DNA of 64,000 bases from a virus: the IMG/VR virus record IMGVR_UViG_3300050120_000309, positions 31,912 through 95,911 of that record, one strand, 5' to 3'. The notes beneath the pieces are model-generated. The model searched no databases. It worked only from the letters and a program-made list of their open reading frames with translations, and had not been told where the DNA came from. The translations under genes were made by a program, and so were the position numbers. Positions 17,665-25,076 of the stretch are shown piece after piece. Numbering within the stretch: position 1 is the stretch's first letter; every line of letters begins with the position of its first letter.

Positions 17665-18429
17665 TTACAAGAAATCCGGGTCGAGCTTGCGAAGCTTATC
17701 CCCACGAGCAGACTGTTCTGTCCCGATGTCATTTCCCTTCGCCTTGCCTTCAGCCTTGGCGATCTTCCACTTCTGTTCGGGGGTGAGCATCCAGTCCTTG
17801 AGAATCATCCTGCGCCTGGCTTCCAGTTGAGCCAAAAGCTCAGCGTTGATATGGAGAACTCTTTCCCATGTGAGGGGAAGAACTTGCTGATTTGTGCCAC
17901 CTTCTGCGTCTTGCGTCGCAAAGCTGATGGCATCGGTGACGTTGACCTGGGTAAGGCGGGCACCTTCGCCTGCGGATAGGATGTTGACGCAGCGCTGCTC
18001 CTGGACGTCGATGTAGGTCAGGGTCGAGACCATCGCCCGGGCATCTTCCGTCAATTGATCCGGTTCCTGGCCGATTGTTCTGCACCAGCTGGAGAACCGT
18101 TCTTCGATGAGGTTGCGCTCGATCGGGCAAAGCTTGCCCTCTGGCGCCTTCTCCATACGAAGGAGGGGGCACTTGGCGGCGTAGGCGCAGCGGTCTTCAG
18201 GCTTCACGTTGACCTGGTTGCCTGGGCAGATGAGTACGGAGCCGCCAGCGGGTCCCAGGATGACCAGGGATTGCTGGAAGGCCTTGAGCTCGAGTGCTTC
18301 AGGTTGAGTCAGTCCCAGCTCGGCGGTAGTGCCAAGGATGGATGTGAAGGTGAAGGCGGGCTTCATGGAAGCGAGATCGGCCGCGTCGAGCGAGACCATC
18401 CCGTCCAGTCGAATGTCAGATGGGGGCAT
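17665..18429 (-). CDS. unknown protein with a four-cysteine cluster
   Basis: A 254-residue protein. Residues about 68-105 hold spaced cysteines, each next to typical metal-site residues: ICPGNQ, RCAYAAKCPLL and KLCPIE. This suggests a zinc or iron-sulfur site. The C-terminus is Lys/Glu/Ala-rich and helical. It lies upstream of the phosphoesterase and near the packaging module; a small terminase or packaging accessory role is possible but not shown. Confidence 0.55.
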   Translation of the reverse strand: MPPSDIRLDGMVSLDAADLASMKPAFTFTSILGTTAELGLTQPEALELKAFQQSLVILGPAGGSVLICPGNQVNVKPEDRCAYAAKCPLLRMEKAPEGKLCPIERNLIEERFSSWCRTIGQEPDQLTEDARAMVSTLTYIDVQEQRCVNILSAGEGARLTQVNVTDAISFATQDAEGGTNQQVLPLTWERVLHINAELLAQLEARRRMILKDWMLTPEQKWKIAKAEGKAKGNDIGTEQSARGDKLRKLDPDFL

Positions 18430-18431
18430 GG

Positions 18432-19037
18432 CTATGAGTACTCTTTCAGTCGGCGAAGGACTGTATCTTGGCTGATGTGAAACTCTTCAGCGATCTTCTT
18501 AGTGCTCAAGCCTCTATCCCAAGCTGCCTGGACCTCAGATGTTGAGATCACTCGGGGCCGACCTATCCCGGAAGTGACTGATTTACGAACAGTCTGTTTG
18601 ATCGGACGGATACGAACTCGGTGAAGCTGCGCCTCTATTGAGTTTTCGACCCACTGTATTGAACGAGGAGGACGGGATTTGCCTCGCTTTGATAGGCCGA
18701 TCTTTGATTTATGTTCTTCGGATTGAGGACCTATAACGGCCCCTGATGGGCCTTCGCCTCCATCAGTTAGGTTTCGAAGACAGCCTGTTCCAATATCAAT
18801 GCGTCCATGCAGAGCGATTAGTTTTATCTCTTCAGCAAACGCTTCTTGCTCCGTGAGATTGCTCTTCACGATCTCTATGTGAGTGTGATTGGTTGGTCGT
18901 TTGTGATGTCGCCCTTTGGTAAAAGCTCGGTAACCCGAACCTTTACCGATGTAATATGGTGTGCCGGCGCAGCCACTGGGGCTGTCTTTGCTTCTAACGT
19001 ACTGATACACATAGAAGTCGTTGCGCGGAGAGAGCAT
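18432..19037 (-). CDS. GIY-YIG homing endonuclease with C-terminal HTH
   Basis: A 201-residue protein. The nuclease motif is split as FYVYQYV and PYYIGKG, typical of one GIY-YIG subgroup, followed by HIEIVKSNLTEQEA and a Glu-rich helix. The C-terminus (GRPRVISTSEVQ...KIAEEFHISQDTVLRR) is a helix-turn-helix. The start at 19037 is preferred because a promoter-like TTCCTATACTAG lies 11 bases upstream and CAGG can act as ribosome site; a longer frame runs into non-coding sequence. Confidence 0.85.
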   Translation of the reverse strand: MLSPRNDFYVYQYVRSKDSPSGCAGTPYYIGKGSGYRAFTKGRHHKRPTNHTHIEIVKSNLTEQEAFAEEIKLIALHGRIDIGTGCLRNLTDGGEGPSGAVIGPQSEEHKSKIGLSKRGKSRPPRSIQWVENSIEAQLHRVRIRPIKQTVRKSVTSGIGRPRVISTSEVQAAWDRGLSTKKIAEEFHISQDTVLRRLKEYS

Positions 19038-19047
19038 GCTGACCTGA

Positions 19048-19058
19048 CTAGTATAGGA
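19048..19058 (-). promoter_or_regulatory. TTCCTATACTAG element, copy 3
   Basis: Minus-strand TTCCTATACTAGTCAGG placed just before the GIY-YIG start and just after a terminator hairpin, the layout expected for an autonomous promoter of a mobile gene. Confidence 0.55.
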
Positions 19059-19076
19059 ACTTGCCGCAAAAGGCAG

Positions 19077-19110
19077 GACCCCGAGCCGGCACGTATGCAC
19101 ACTCGGGGTC
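19077..19110 (-). terminator. terminator hairpin after the 168-residue gene
   Basis: A perfect 9-bp stem GACCCCGAG/CTCGGGGTC with a 16-base loop; a CCTTTT run follows a few bases later on the minus strand. The rest of 19111-19269 is purine-rich without a credible gene. Confidence 0.55.
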
Positions 19111-19269
19111 GATTGGCGGGGTAGGAGAGGAGGTTTGCTTTGGTCTGGGAGGGAGGCGACGGCGACCGTGGCAGGTGAGCTGAGGTTTGTCTTCCTGGAT
19201 TGAAGTCGTTTACCCAATGGGGTTTAGACACAGGAGGGAAGGGAAGGAATAGAGGGAATTGGGTCCCGA

Positions 19270-19776
19270 CTAATCCTGGATGGGGAAAACCTTATGCACT
19301 GCCGAGTCTGACAGGACGGCTGCGACGTGGATCGAGCAAACGTGGCGCTCTTTGAGCATGTCCTCGCCGTATGCGACTACCCATTCCGCCAGATCCATAC
19401 ATTGCGACATGTACTGGTCCACATAGGAGCAGTTCGAGTTCGAGGAGTGCTCCCAGCAGCCATCACCGTTGTTGAAGCAGAGCACAGCGTAGCGGCCGTG
19501 GGAACGCTTTAGGTAGTAGGCCGGCGCATTGAGCGCGCCGCACTTGGTGCAGGCCAGTGTCGTACCGTGGCTTGGTTTGATGGACGTTTGTGCAATCAGT
19601 CCAGCAAAGAAGTCTTCGACACCGCGGATCATAGCTGTCAGGTCGAAAGGTCGGAACATCGGGGACACGCTGGTCTCTCCAGGTGTTTCAGACATTCGAC
19701 GGATGATCTCGTGCGACGCCTGCGCGGCATGCTCTGGGGTAGTGATCTGAAGAACGGGACTTGAGGTATCCAACAT
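19270..19776 (-). CDS. unknown protein with zinc-ribbon-like cysteines
   Basis: A 168-residue protein. CTKCGALNAPAYYLK followed by LCFNNGDGCWEH and a later Cys suggests a zinc ribbon. The C-terminus (LKERHVCSIHVAAVL) adds another Cys/His pair. The start at 19776 has GGAG 10 bases upstream; two longer in-frame starts lack one. It is the first gene downstream of the repeat-rich non-coding block. Confidence 0.55.
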   Translation of the reverse strand: MLDTSSPVLQITTPEHAAQASHEIIRRMSETPGETSVSPMFRPFDLTAMIRGVEDFFAGLIAQTSIKPSHGTTLACTKCGALNAPAYYLKRSHGRYAVLCFNNGDGCWEHSSNSNCSYVDQYMSQCMDLAEWVVAYGEDMLKERHVCSIHVAAVLSDSAVHKVFPIQD

Positions 19777-19817
19777 GGGTGTTATCTCCACCATCAGAAT
19801 CAGATAGGGAGGGTACT

Positions 19818-19826
19818 TAGCCAAAG
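19818..19826 (-). promoter_or_regulatory. CTTTGGCTA variant element
   Basis: One mismatch from CTTTGGCTC on the minus strand, 41 bases before the start at 19776, whose GGAG ribosome site falls between the two. It matches the spacing class of the copies at 23021 and 48795. Confidence 0.35.
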
Positions 19827-20220
19827 GTATGAGAAAGAAGGTTTGCTTTTCTACTATTTACTCAGAGTAAAACGTCAGAGTAACAATGAAACAGATTGCA
19901 AATAGGGGGTACTTTGATAAAGAGGAACAGCATAATGCCTAAAGCATTATGCAAGGTGAACTATGAGTAAAAGGGTTTGAGTAGAAAGGGTATGTATTAA
20001 GTAATAAGTACTCTGAGTATAGTTTTACTCTGAGTAGTACTTACTCGCAGGCTCGTAACGGTAGGGTAGCACCACCAGACGACGACGCCAAAGGCACAAC
20101 TACACTCTGAGTAAAAGTACTTCTGGAACTCAGAAGAACCCTTTAGACATGGACAGATCTGAGTACTCAGACCCATCCCCCTGTTCCGCGGCTCCCCCTT
20201 CCCATCGCAACCAGGCGCAG
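19827..20220. repeat. non-coding block of palindromic ACTCnGAGT repeats
   Basis: No credible gene. It contains the 9-base near-palindrome ACTCAGAGT/ACTCTGAGT at 19860, 20010, 20027 and 20104, related GTCAGAGT at 19874, a perfect 12-base palindrome CTGAGTACTCAG at 20159-20170, and a perfect hairpin CATAATGC/GCATTATG at 19931-19951. The block is locally A+T-rich compared with its surroundings. It could be a replication origin with iteron-like repeats, or an operator cluster. Confidence 0.6.
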
Positions 20221-20244
20221 AAAAGCCCGACACAAGGCCGGGCT
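20221..20244 (-). terminator. rho-independent terminator
   Basis: AGCCCG/CGGGCT stem followed on the minus strand by TTTT, 25 bases after the stop codon of the 94-residue membrane protein. Confidence 0.7.
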
Positions 20245-20268
20245 CATCTGGTGGGTCTGGGTATGAGA

Positions 20269-20553
20269 TTAGAACGGACGTAGCAAGCGCTCAGCGGCCT
20301 CGTGTGCTGTCACAGCGATCAGGACGTAGACGAGGAGCCAGATGAGGCCTGTGAGAGCCAGGAAGCCCTGGATGAAGAACGTGACAACGGATGCAAGGAC
20401 GGTCCCCAGCAAGATCAGTGGCACACTGGAGTAAATCCCCCAGGAAGACTTGATTTGCCAGACGAGACGAGGCAATGCCCAGGTCAGGAGGGTGGCACAG
20501 ATGACTGCAAGCTCACTGATTCGTCCCTGATTAGGATCGAAGGTTATGTGCAT
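20269..20553 (-). CDS. small membrane protein
   Basis: A 94-residue protein with about three hydrophobic segments (ELAVICATLLTWALPRLVW, VPLILLGTVLASVVTFFI, FLALTGLIWLLVYVLIAV). It is the last gene before a terminator and overlaps the preceding gene. A holin-like function is conceivable from size and topology, but there is no lysis gene context in the window. Confidence 0.5.
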   Translation of the reverse strand: MHITFDPNQGRISELAVICATLLTWALPRLVWQIKSSWGIYSSVPLILLGTVLASVVTFFIQGFLALTGLIWLLVYVLIAVTAHEAAERLLRPF

Positions 20554-20869
20554 CGTCGAGGTCCTTTCCCTGGATCAGGAACGTGCCGTCGGCCGCGTAT
20601 CTGCTGAGGGACGGTCCGAGGTAGTTGATCATCTGCTGCTGAGCACAGAAGCGCTCGCATTCGCTGAGGTACTTGAAGATGAGATCGGCATGCTCACCCT
20701 TGGCTTGGAGGGAGGTACCGTCATCGAGGGTGATCACGTAGCTGATAGCCTTCACCGTCGACAGGTCGGCGAAGTTGACGGCCGGTGCGACAGCGGCTGC
20801 CGGCTTGGCAATAGCGCGGGGCTTTGTAGCGGGACGGGGCGGCAGGACAATCTTCTTGAGGGTGGGCAT
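20531..20869 (-). CDS. unknown small protein
   Basis: A 112-residue protein. Its N-terminus is basic and Pro/Ala-rich, and the C-terminal 70 residues form a compact alpha/beta pattern (SYVITLDDGTSLQAKGEHAD). It overlaps the membrane protein by 23 bases. No family recognised. Confidence 0.5.
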   Translation of the reverse strand: MPTLKKIVLPPRPATKPRAIAKPAAAVAPAVNFADLSTVKAISYVITLDDGTSLQAKGEHADLIFKYLSECERFCAQQQMINYLGPSLSRYAADGTFLIQGKDLDDAHNLRS

Positions 20870-20872
20870 GTG

Positions 20873-21037
20873 TTACTCCTTTGAATCGAACTCTTCCTGG
20901 GTGGGCTCTACAACATCGGCCGGCACTTCATCGACAAGGCGCTTGCCACCGACACCGAAGATGTAGAGGACAAATGCAAGCATCAGAAGGCAGAGGAAGA
21001 TGAAGAACCAGAACACGAATGGGTGTGGCTGAGGCAT
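20873..21037 (-). CDS. single-span membrane protein
   Basis: A 54-residue protein starting MPQPHPF, with one strong transmembrane helix (FWFFIFLCLLMLAFVLYIFG) and an acidic tail. AAGGAG lies 4 bases before this ATG, which decides the start over a longer frame. Confidence 0.6.
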   Translation of the reverse strand: MPQPHPFVFWFFIFLCLLMLAFVLYIFGVGGKRLVDEVPADVVEPTQEEFDSKE

Positions 21038-21045
21038 GGGGCTCC

Positions 21046-21384
21046 TTAGTTCTCGAGCTTGGAATTGGTTTGAAGCTGAGGGCAGATAACCGTACATGCG
21101 CGCTGCGCATTCTCAGCAGACATCATCAGGTACCCAAGTTGGGGGAAGATGATGGAGATGGAGGCGGCTAGCGCGCCGCGCGTACCGATGTCCAAGCCGA
21201 CCCGAGAGTCCGGTGTCTTGCCAGCCTTGATCAACTCGTACTCTTCGGCATAGATATGCGTCATCGTCGCTGCAGCTTGACCCAGCTCCTCTTCGAGCAC
21301 AATCAGCTTGCTCTTGAGTCGCTCCAGGTCAAAATACAGATCGATGTACTGCAGGGTTTCTTTGGTGCGGTGTGGGGTACTCAT
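21046..21384 (-). CDS. unknown protein behind a CTTTGGCTC element
   Basis: A 112-residue protein. The N-terminus is a coiled-coil-like helix (YIDLYFDLERLKSKLIVLEE), then a hydrophobic stretch near ISIIFPQLGYLMM. The ATG lacks a Shine-Dalgarno sequence; instead the 9-base element lies exactly 28 bases upstream. No family recognised. Confidence 0.5.
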   Translation of the reverse strand: MSTPHRTKETLQYIDLYFDLERLKSKLIVLEEELGQAAATMTHIYAEEYELIKAGKTPDSRVGLDIGTRGALAASISIIFPQLGYLMMSAENAQRACTVICPQLQTNSKLEN

Positions 21385-21412
21385 AGATGCAGCTTTGCCC
21401 AGAAGGACTCAT

Positions 21413-21421
21413 GAGCCAAAG
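21413..21421 (-). promoter_or_regulatory. CTTTGGCTC element, 28 bases before a start
   Basis: Exact copy on the minus strand, exactly 28 bases before the ATG at 21384, which has no ribosome site. Confidence 0.6.
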
Positions 21422-21450
21422 CTATATAGTGCGAAAACTTGGACGGGTCT

Positions 21451-21651
21451 TTATGCGGAATCATCCACCAGAGTTGTTGTGATCTGATTCTCGCTGGAGA
21501 GCAAACTGGTACCCCGACATGCCTGAATGTATAGAGGCTTCTCATAGGCAAACGTGTTCGCCTTGAAGAGATGGGCCACGCCCTCCGCAATCTCGGAAGC
21601 AGAGACCAGGCCTTTCGTCTCGATCATGAATTCAACGTGAACAGATGACAT
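21451..21651 (-). CDS. unknown small protein
   Basis: A 66-residue soluble protein (MSSVHVEFMIETKGLVSASE) with an alpha/beta pattern. It lies upstream of the 112-residue gene. A longer frame in +1 through the stop exists but is explained by the regulatory element downstream. No family recognised. Confidence 0.45.
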   Translation of the reverse strand: MSSVHVEFMIETKGLVSASEIAEGVAHLFKANTFAYEKPLYIQACRGTSLLSSENQITTTLVDDSA

Positions 21652-21759
21652 GAGCGACCTTCCGTGCTGCGGCTGCCGGCGGTGACTTGGGTTCCGTAGT
21701 TGGGCGCCAAGTGCTGCGTGGAGTCTTAGTGACGCGAATGAAGGATCGGCAGTTGGCCA

Positions 21760-22161
21760 TTACTGAACTACCTCGCCTGTTTTGAGATTCGTCGTTCCTT
21801 CGATAAAGGGCCAGTCCTCGAACTTCTCCAGAAGTGCCCAGGAGATCTCAGAGATTGCTACCCACCAAGGCGCCTGTGGGGCCGAGAAGTCACAGATGAT
21901 GCCATGCTCGTCGGTATAGGATCCGCCAGCAAAGGTCTGACGGGTCTTTTCATGGACAGCTTTGATTGCTCCCTGCATCTCGAAGAGCTCGCCGTTACGG
22001 ACCAGAACGCTATCAGAGGTGACGAGCCTGAAGGTGGCAAGATCCTTCACTTCGCCGGGGATGAAGTTGCTAACGACACGAGGGGCAGACTTCACTTTGC
22101 CCTGGACGACGAAGCGGGCCATGAAATAGCCCGAGGTTTCGAGATTGATGAGTTCTGACAT
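21760..22161 (-). CDS. unknown protein behind a CTTTGGCTC element
   Basis: A 133-residue protein starting MSELINLETSG. Mixed alpha/beta, several Trp near the C-terminus (APWWVAISEISWALLEKFEDW). The start at 22161 lies 28 bases after an exact element and lacks a ribosome site; a longer in-frame opening runs through the terminator and is not credible. Confidence 0.5.
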   Translation of the reverse strand: MSELINLETSGYFMARFVVQGKVKSAPRVVSNFIPGEVKDLATFRLVTSDSVLVRNGELFEMQGAIKAVHEKTRQTFAGGSYTDEHGIICDFSAPQAPWWVAISEISWALLEKFEDWPFIEGTTNLKTGEVVQ

Positions 22162-22189
22162 GAGTTGAATATGAACTGCATGTCCGTAG

Positions 22190-22198
22190 GAGCCAAAG
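22190..22198 (-). promoter_or_regulatory. CTTTGGCTC element, 28 bases before a start
   Basis: Exact copy, 28 bases before the ATG at 22161. It directly abuts a terminator stem, so its first bases also serve as the terminator's T tract. Confidence 0.6.
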
Positions 22199-22230
22199 AC
22201 AACGCCCACCTTTATCAGATGGGCGTTGTC
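22198..22230 (-). terminator. rho-independent terminator after the acidic gene
   Basis: A perfect 11-bp stem GACAACGCCCA/TGGGCGTTGTC with an 11-base loop, followed by TTTGG on the minus strand. It lies 20 bases after the stop codon of the 242-residue gene. Confidence 0.75.
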
Positions 22231-22249
22231 AGAGACTACTGATGGTTCG

Positions 22250-22978
22250 TTATGCCGCGACCCGCTCCGGTGAGTTGGAGAACAGTGTGGTCCAGGCTGC
22301 CGCCATCTTGATGCCAGACCCGATGCTGTAGATGATGGTCCGTGAGGCGTCAGCATCAGCTAGGTGGTCGGCATAGTCGGTGATCTCCGTGGCCAGTTCT
22401 TCAAGGCCAACAAGGAAGCCTTCCTCGGTCAGGTTTGGGACCTGGTCGACGAACGCAAGGATCATGTCTTCGACATCATCGAAGGACTCTTCGAGTTCAC
22501 TCTCGATAAGGGAGAGATTTTCCTGTTCATCCTCAGTGACTGCGCCACACGCAATGCCCAGGATGACGTCCGCGAGAGCATCGGACAGCGTGTCGTCACT
22601 CAGCTCATCGTTGAAGCCGAAGTCGGTTCCAAGGGCCTCAGCACGAACCTGCGCGCCATGCACAGGACAGTCGACGTTGTCGCAGTACTCCTCGCCGGCC
22701 CCACCTTGTGCCTGCAGAAGATCCTCTGATGCTGTTCCGGGATCAGTCTCGATAAGAAGGCGCTCGGGGTTGTTGGTCAAGAGCAAGGCCGCGCCGTTGG
22801 GCGGGTAGGAGAAGATGCCAGTCTCCAGGGTCTCACCGATCGTTCCGTCGATCTCTCCAGCCTCTACAGACTCGATGACCGGGATCAGTGCTTTGAGCAG
22901 CTCAAAGGTGGAAGGGGACTTGTAGTTCTGGATCAGGATCTGGGTTCCCGACTCAAGTGCAAATGTGATTGACGCCAT
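22250..22978 (-). CDS. acidic unknown protein
   Basis: A 242-residue, strongly acidic protein (about residues 120-210 rich in Asp/Glu and Leu, for example SLIESELEESFDDVEDMI). A Cys/His patch CDNVDCPVHG near residue 98 may bind metal. GGAGG lies 9 bases before the ATG. Acidic composition could mimic DNA, as in some anti-defence proteins, but no family is recognised. Confidence 0.5.
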   Translation of the reverse strand: MASITFALESGTQILIQNYKSPSTFELLKALIPVIESVEAGEIDGTIGETLETGIFSYPPNGAALLLTNNPERLLIETDPGTASEDLLQAQGGAGEEYCDNVDCPVHGAQVRAEALGTDFGFNDELSDDTLSDALADVILGIACGAVTEDEQENLSLIESELEESFDDVEDMILAFVDQVPNLTEEGFLVGLEELATEITDYADHLADADASRTIIYSIGSGIKMAAAWTTLFSNSPERVAA

Positions 22979-23020
22979 AGGTGTTGCCTCCGACTACGAG
23001 ATTGCCGTTTGGTGGGGTTC

Positions 23021-23029
23021 GAGCCAAAG
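23021..23029 (-). promoter_or_regulatory. CTTTGGCTC element with a partial second copy
   Basis: Exact copy, with CTTGGCTC at 23034-23041 as a near-duplicate upstream. It lies 42 bases before the start at 22978, whose GGAGG ribosome site falls between. No other feature is seen in 22979-23172. Confidence 0.55.
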
Positions 23030-23172
23030 CTAAGAGCCAAGACCCTTCAGGAACTGGCCCGGTGTGCGCGGCGAACCTCTATGAATCAACTTACGGATCG
23101 TTCGTATGCGAAGCCATCCGGTGATCCCCTGACGTGTGCATAGGGAAAGCAGCCAGAGACGGAACCGGATCG

Positions 23173-23793
23173 TCACAGCCGTTCCTGGAAAGTGACCTGC
23201 TGCTCCAGCATGCCGAGGGCGGTATGAGTGGCACGAGAAAGGACATTGCTCCCTGTAACCCCACAGGCGATATATTTGAGTCCCTTGTTACGGGCCTCCG
23301 TCTTGGCTTGGGTGTACATCTGCCGGTAGAGGCCTCGGCGCCGATGATCTGGATGAGTCCAGACGGTGCCGATCCACGCAGCGTTACCTTCGACCCACTG
23401 AAACCAGACCAGGATCGCTACGGTGACTCCCAGGTGTTGGATGTAGACAACGTGATCCCAAGAACGCGCAAAGAAGGTCTCACCAGTTCCTTCGCTGACA
23501 TGCTCGGCCCCAATCTCGCGGGAGGCGGCATGTGCGATGGCCATCAATTCGCCATCGCCTATTTCATCGAGGCTTAGGGCGCCACTGTAGTCACTGGGGA
23601 TCTCTTGAGGGAGGAACATGGCAGATAGGTTCTCGAGGAGGTTCTCATCGTCCAAGGTAATGAACGACGTGGTGCTGAAACGCAGGTTGAGGACACCAGA
23701 CTCTTCACCTCGGTTCACACCGATCTGAAGTTCAGTCATTGGTCCAAAAGGGGAGGGAACAGGAAGCTTTGCGTCCAGAAGCGTGAAGAGCAA
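23173..23793 (-). CDS. GNAT-family N-acetyltransferase
   Basis: A 206-residue protein. The acetyl-CoA-binding motif A is IGTVWTHPDHRRRGLYRQMY (R-R-x-G-L), followed by a motif B-like ACGVTGSN and a C-terminal beta strand. It transfers an acetyl group to an unknown amine. The TTG start at 23793 has GGAG 7 bases upstream, inside the end of the previous gene; an internal ATG at 23739 has a weaker site. Confidence 0.75.
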   Translation of the reverse strand: MLFTLLDAKLPVPSPFGPMTELQIGVNRGEESGVLNLRFSTTSFITLDDENLLENLSAMFLPQEIPSDYSGALSLDEIGDGELMAIAHAASREIGAEHVSEGTGETFFARSWDHVVYIQHLGVTVAILVWFQWVEGNAAWIGTVWTHPDHRRRGLYRQMYTQAKTEARNKGLKYIACGVTGSNVLSRATHTALGMLEQQVTFQERL

Positions 23794-23796
23794 TAG

Positions 23797-24177
23797 CTAC
23801 TCCAGGGAGGGGATGATTTCGAGGTAGGAAGCGAGACGTCCGCCGCCGCACATGAGTCCGGGTGTTTCGACTTCAGGGTCGTGGATGATTCCAGCCCAGT
23901 TCAATGCCCAGTGGCCGGCAAACGGCTGGCCCTTGGTGTGGAACAGGATGTGCAGCAAAGCGTAGTCAGGTGGTTTGCCCACACCGCGCCAGCGCTGCAA
24001 TCCTTTGCCTTTGACCTCAATGTTCAGAGAATCAAGTGCAGAAACGAGCTCCCAGGTCTTGGTGCCATGGTTGTGTCCGAACAGTTCGATCGACTCCTCG
24101 ACGGAGATGCCGGCTGCCATTGCAACAACGGTCTGACCACAGACCCGGGAGTTCTTTGGTTGTACGAGATGAATCAT
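23797..24177 (-). CDS. papain/C39-like cysteine peptidase candidate
   Basis: A 126-residue protein with a possible triad of C13 in NSRVCGQTVV, H89 in GHWALNW and D100 in IIHDPE. This order and spacing resemble peptidase C39-like domains. It lies before the acetyltransferase in the same transcript. Activity and substrate are inferred; it could be an inactive relative. Confidence 0.55.
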   Translation of the reverse strand: MIHLVQPKNSRVCGQTVVAMAAGISVEESIELFGHNHGTKTWELVSALDSLNIEVKGKGLQRWRGVGKPPDYALLHILFHTKGQPFAGHWALNWAGIIHDPEVETPGLMCGGGRLASYLEIIPSLE

Positions 24178-24407
24178 TAGGCGAGGTTGAACGTGATCGT
24201 GTCGCCCTTTTTCATCTGGAACATGGGGACAGAGTCGGGAGGAAGATCGAACCAGATAGCGGCGAGGCCGCGCTGGCCGGTGCTTGAGACGTAGGGTACG
24301 GAGAGCTTGGAGTAGGTGGCGGTCTTCGGTGGGTTGGAGAAAGGCTGATCACGACGTTCGATTTCGGCGGTCGGGGTGTCGGTGGCTGTGAAAGTGACGG
24401 ACTTCAT
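24177..24407 (-). CDS. small beta protein, duplicated type 1
   Basis: A 76-residue protein starting MKSVTFTAT and ending MKKGDTITFNLA. The end resembles that of the gene at 24867 (KAGDRIIFEIS), suggesting a duplicated small beta-barrel-like protein. The ATG has no ribosome site but has a CTTTGGCTC element 28 bases upstream. Confidence 0.5.
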   Translation of the reverse strand: MKSVTFTATDTPTAEIERRDQPFSNPPKTATYSKLSVPYVSSTGQRGLAAIWFDLPPDSVPMFQMKKGDTITFNLA

Positions 24408-24410
24408 GAA

Positions 24411-24662
24411 CTAGAGTCTGCCCGGCCTGGGACCCGAGCCAAAGTGATAGTCCAACGAAGTCTCGCCTTCCGGATCAACGATCTGTTCGATCTTGAAATA
24501 GAGCTGAATGACAACCATCCAAACGTGCCGGTACGCACGCCACAGACGAGGCCACCAGTGCGTCGGAAGCTCCCCGGCACGCAGCTCAGCTACATTCCTT
24601 TCGTACGGATAGGCAACGCCCAAATCGGAGATGTACTGGAGGTGTTCGCTACGGTCTGACAT
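24411..24662 (-). CDS. small protein, duplicated type 2
   Basis: An 83-residue protein starting MSDRSEHLQY. The segment ELRAGELPTHWWPRLWRA matches the neighbour at 24649 (VLAEGKLPTHLWYRFWLK), so the two are paralogues. Its 3' end contains the regulatory element of the next gene. Function unknown. Confidence 0.5.
   Translation of the reverse strand: MSDRSEHLQYISDLGVAYPYERNVAELRAGELPTHWWPRLWRAYRHVWMVVIQLYFKIEQIVDPEGETSLDYHFGSGPRPGRL
24436..24444 (-). promoter_or_regulatory. CTTTGGCTC element, 28 bases before a start
   Basis: Exact copy embedded in the 3' coding end of the 83-residue gene, 28 bases before the ATG at 24407. Confidence 0.6.
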
Positions 24663-24870
24663 GGCTACCCTCCTCGGCGCCAAGCTCCATGATCTGGGCC
24701 ATCTTCAGCCAGAAGCGATACCAGAGATGAGTCGGCAGCTTACCTTCCGCCAAGACCCTCCGGTTGTCCTTGAAGCGATAGGAGAGACCGATCCGGAGCA
24801 TCCGGTCGGTGTGCATCTCGAGCTGCTCTTCTGGGGTCAATGCTGGTGCGAAGTGAAATGGGAAGGTCAT
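24649..24870 (-). CDS. small protein, duplicated type 2
   Basis: A 73-residue paralogue of the downstream 83-residue protein, sharing the LPTH-W-W/R-W core. It overlaps that gene by 14 bases. Function unknown. Confidence 0.5.
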   Translation of the reverse strand: MTFPFHFAPALTPEEQLEMHTDRMLRIGLSYRFKDNRRVLAEGKLPTHLWYRFWLKMAQIMELGAEEGSHVRP

Positions 24871-25076
24871 GAGATCTCGAAGATGATACGATCGCCGGCT
24901 TTGAGACCGAGAGGTGTGAGGAAGATGCCAGGTGTAGCGAACTTCATGTGGACGGTGCCTGAGATCCGAGAGTCTTCCTGAGTGAAAGCAACCTGCATCT
25001 CAGGGAACTCGCCATTCTCGTTGATAGTGACATCGAGGGAGGGATCAGCAAGGACCTGCAGAACGAGACGCTTCAT
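24867..25076 (-). CDS. small beta protein, duplicated type 1
   Basis: A 69-residue protein with alternating beta pattern ending LKAGDRIIFEIS, related to the protein at 24177. It overlaps neighbours by 4 bases upstream and 1 base downstream, indicating translational coupling. Confidence 0.5.
   Translation of the reverse strand: MKRLVLQVLADPSLDVTINENGEFPEMQVAFTQEDSRISGTVHMKFATPGIFLTPLGLKAGDRIIFEIS

Noticed and set aside
19997-20233. 78-codon minus-strand frame in the repeat block
   Set aside because: It is interrupted by palindromic repeats, lacks a start signal and has no natural protein composition.
21381-21590. Frame that could extend the 66-residue gene by a +1 frameshift
   Set aside because: The apparent extension is created by the CTTTGGCTC element and leader of the next gene, whose spacing matches four other loci exactly.
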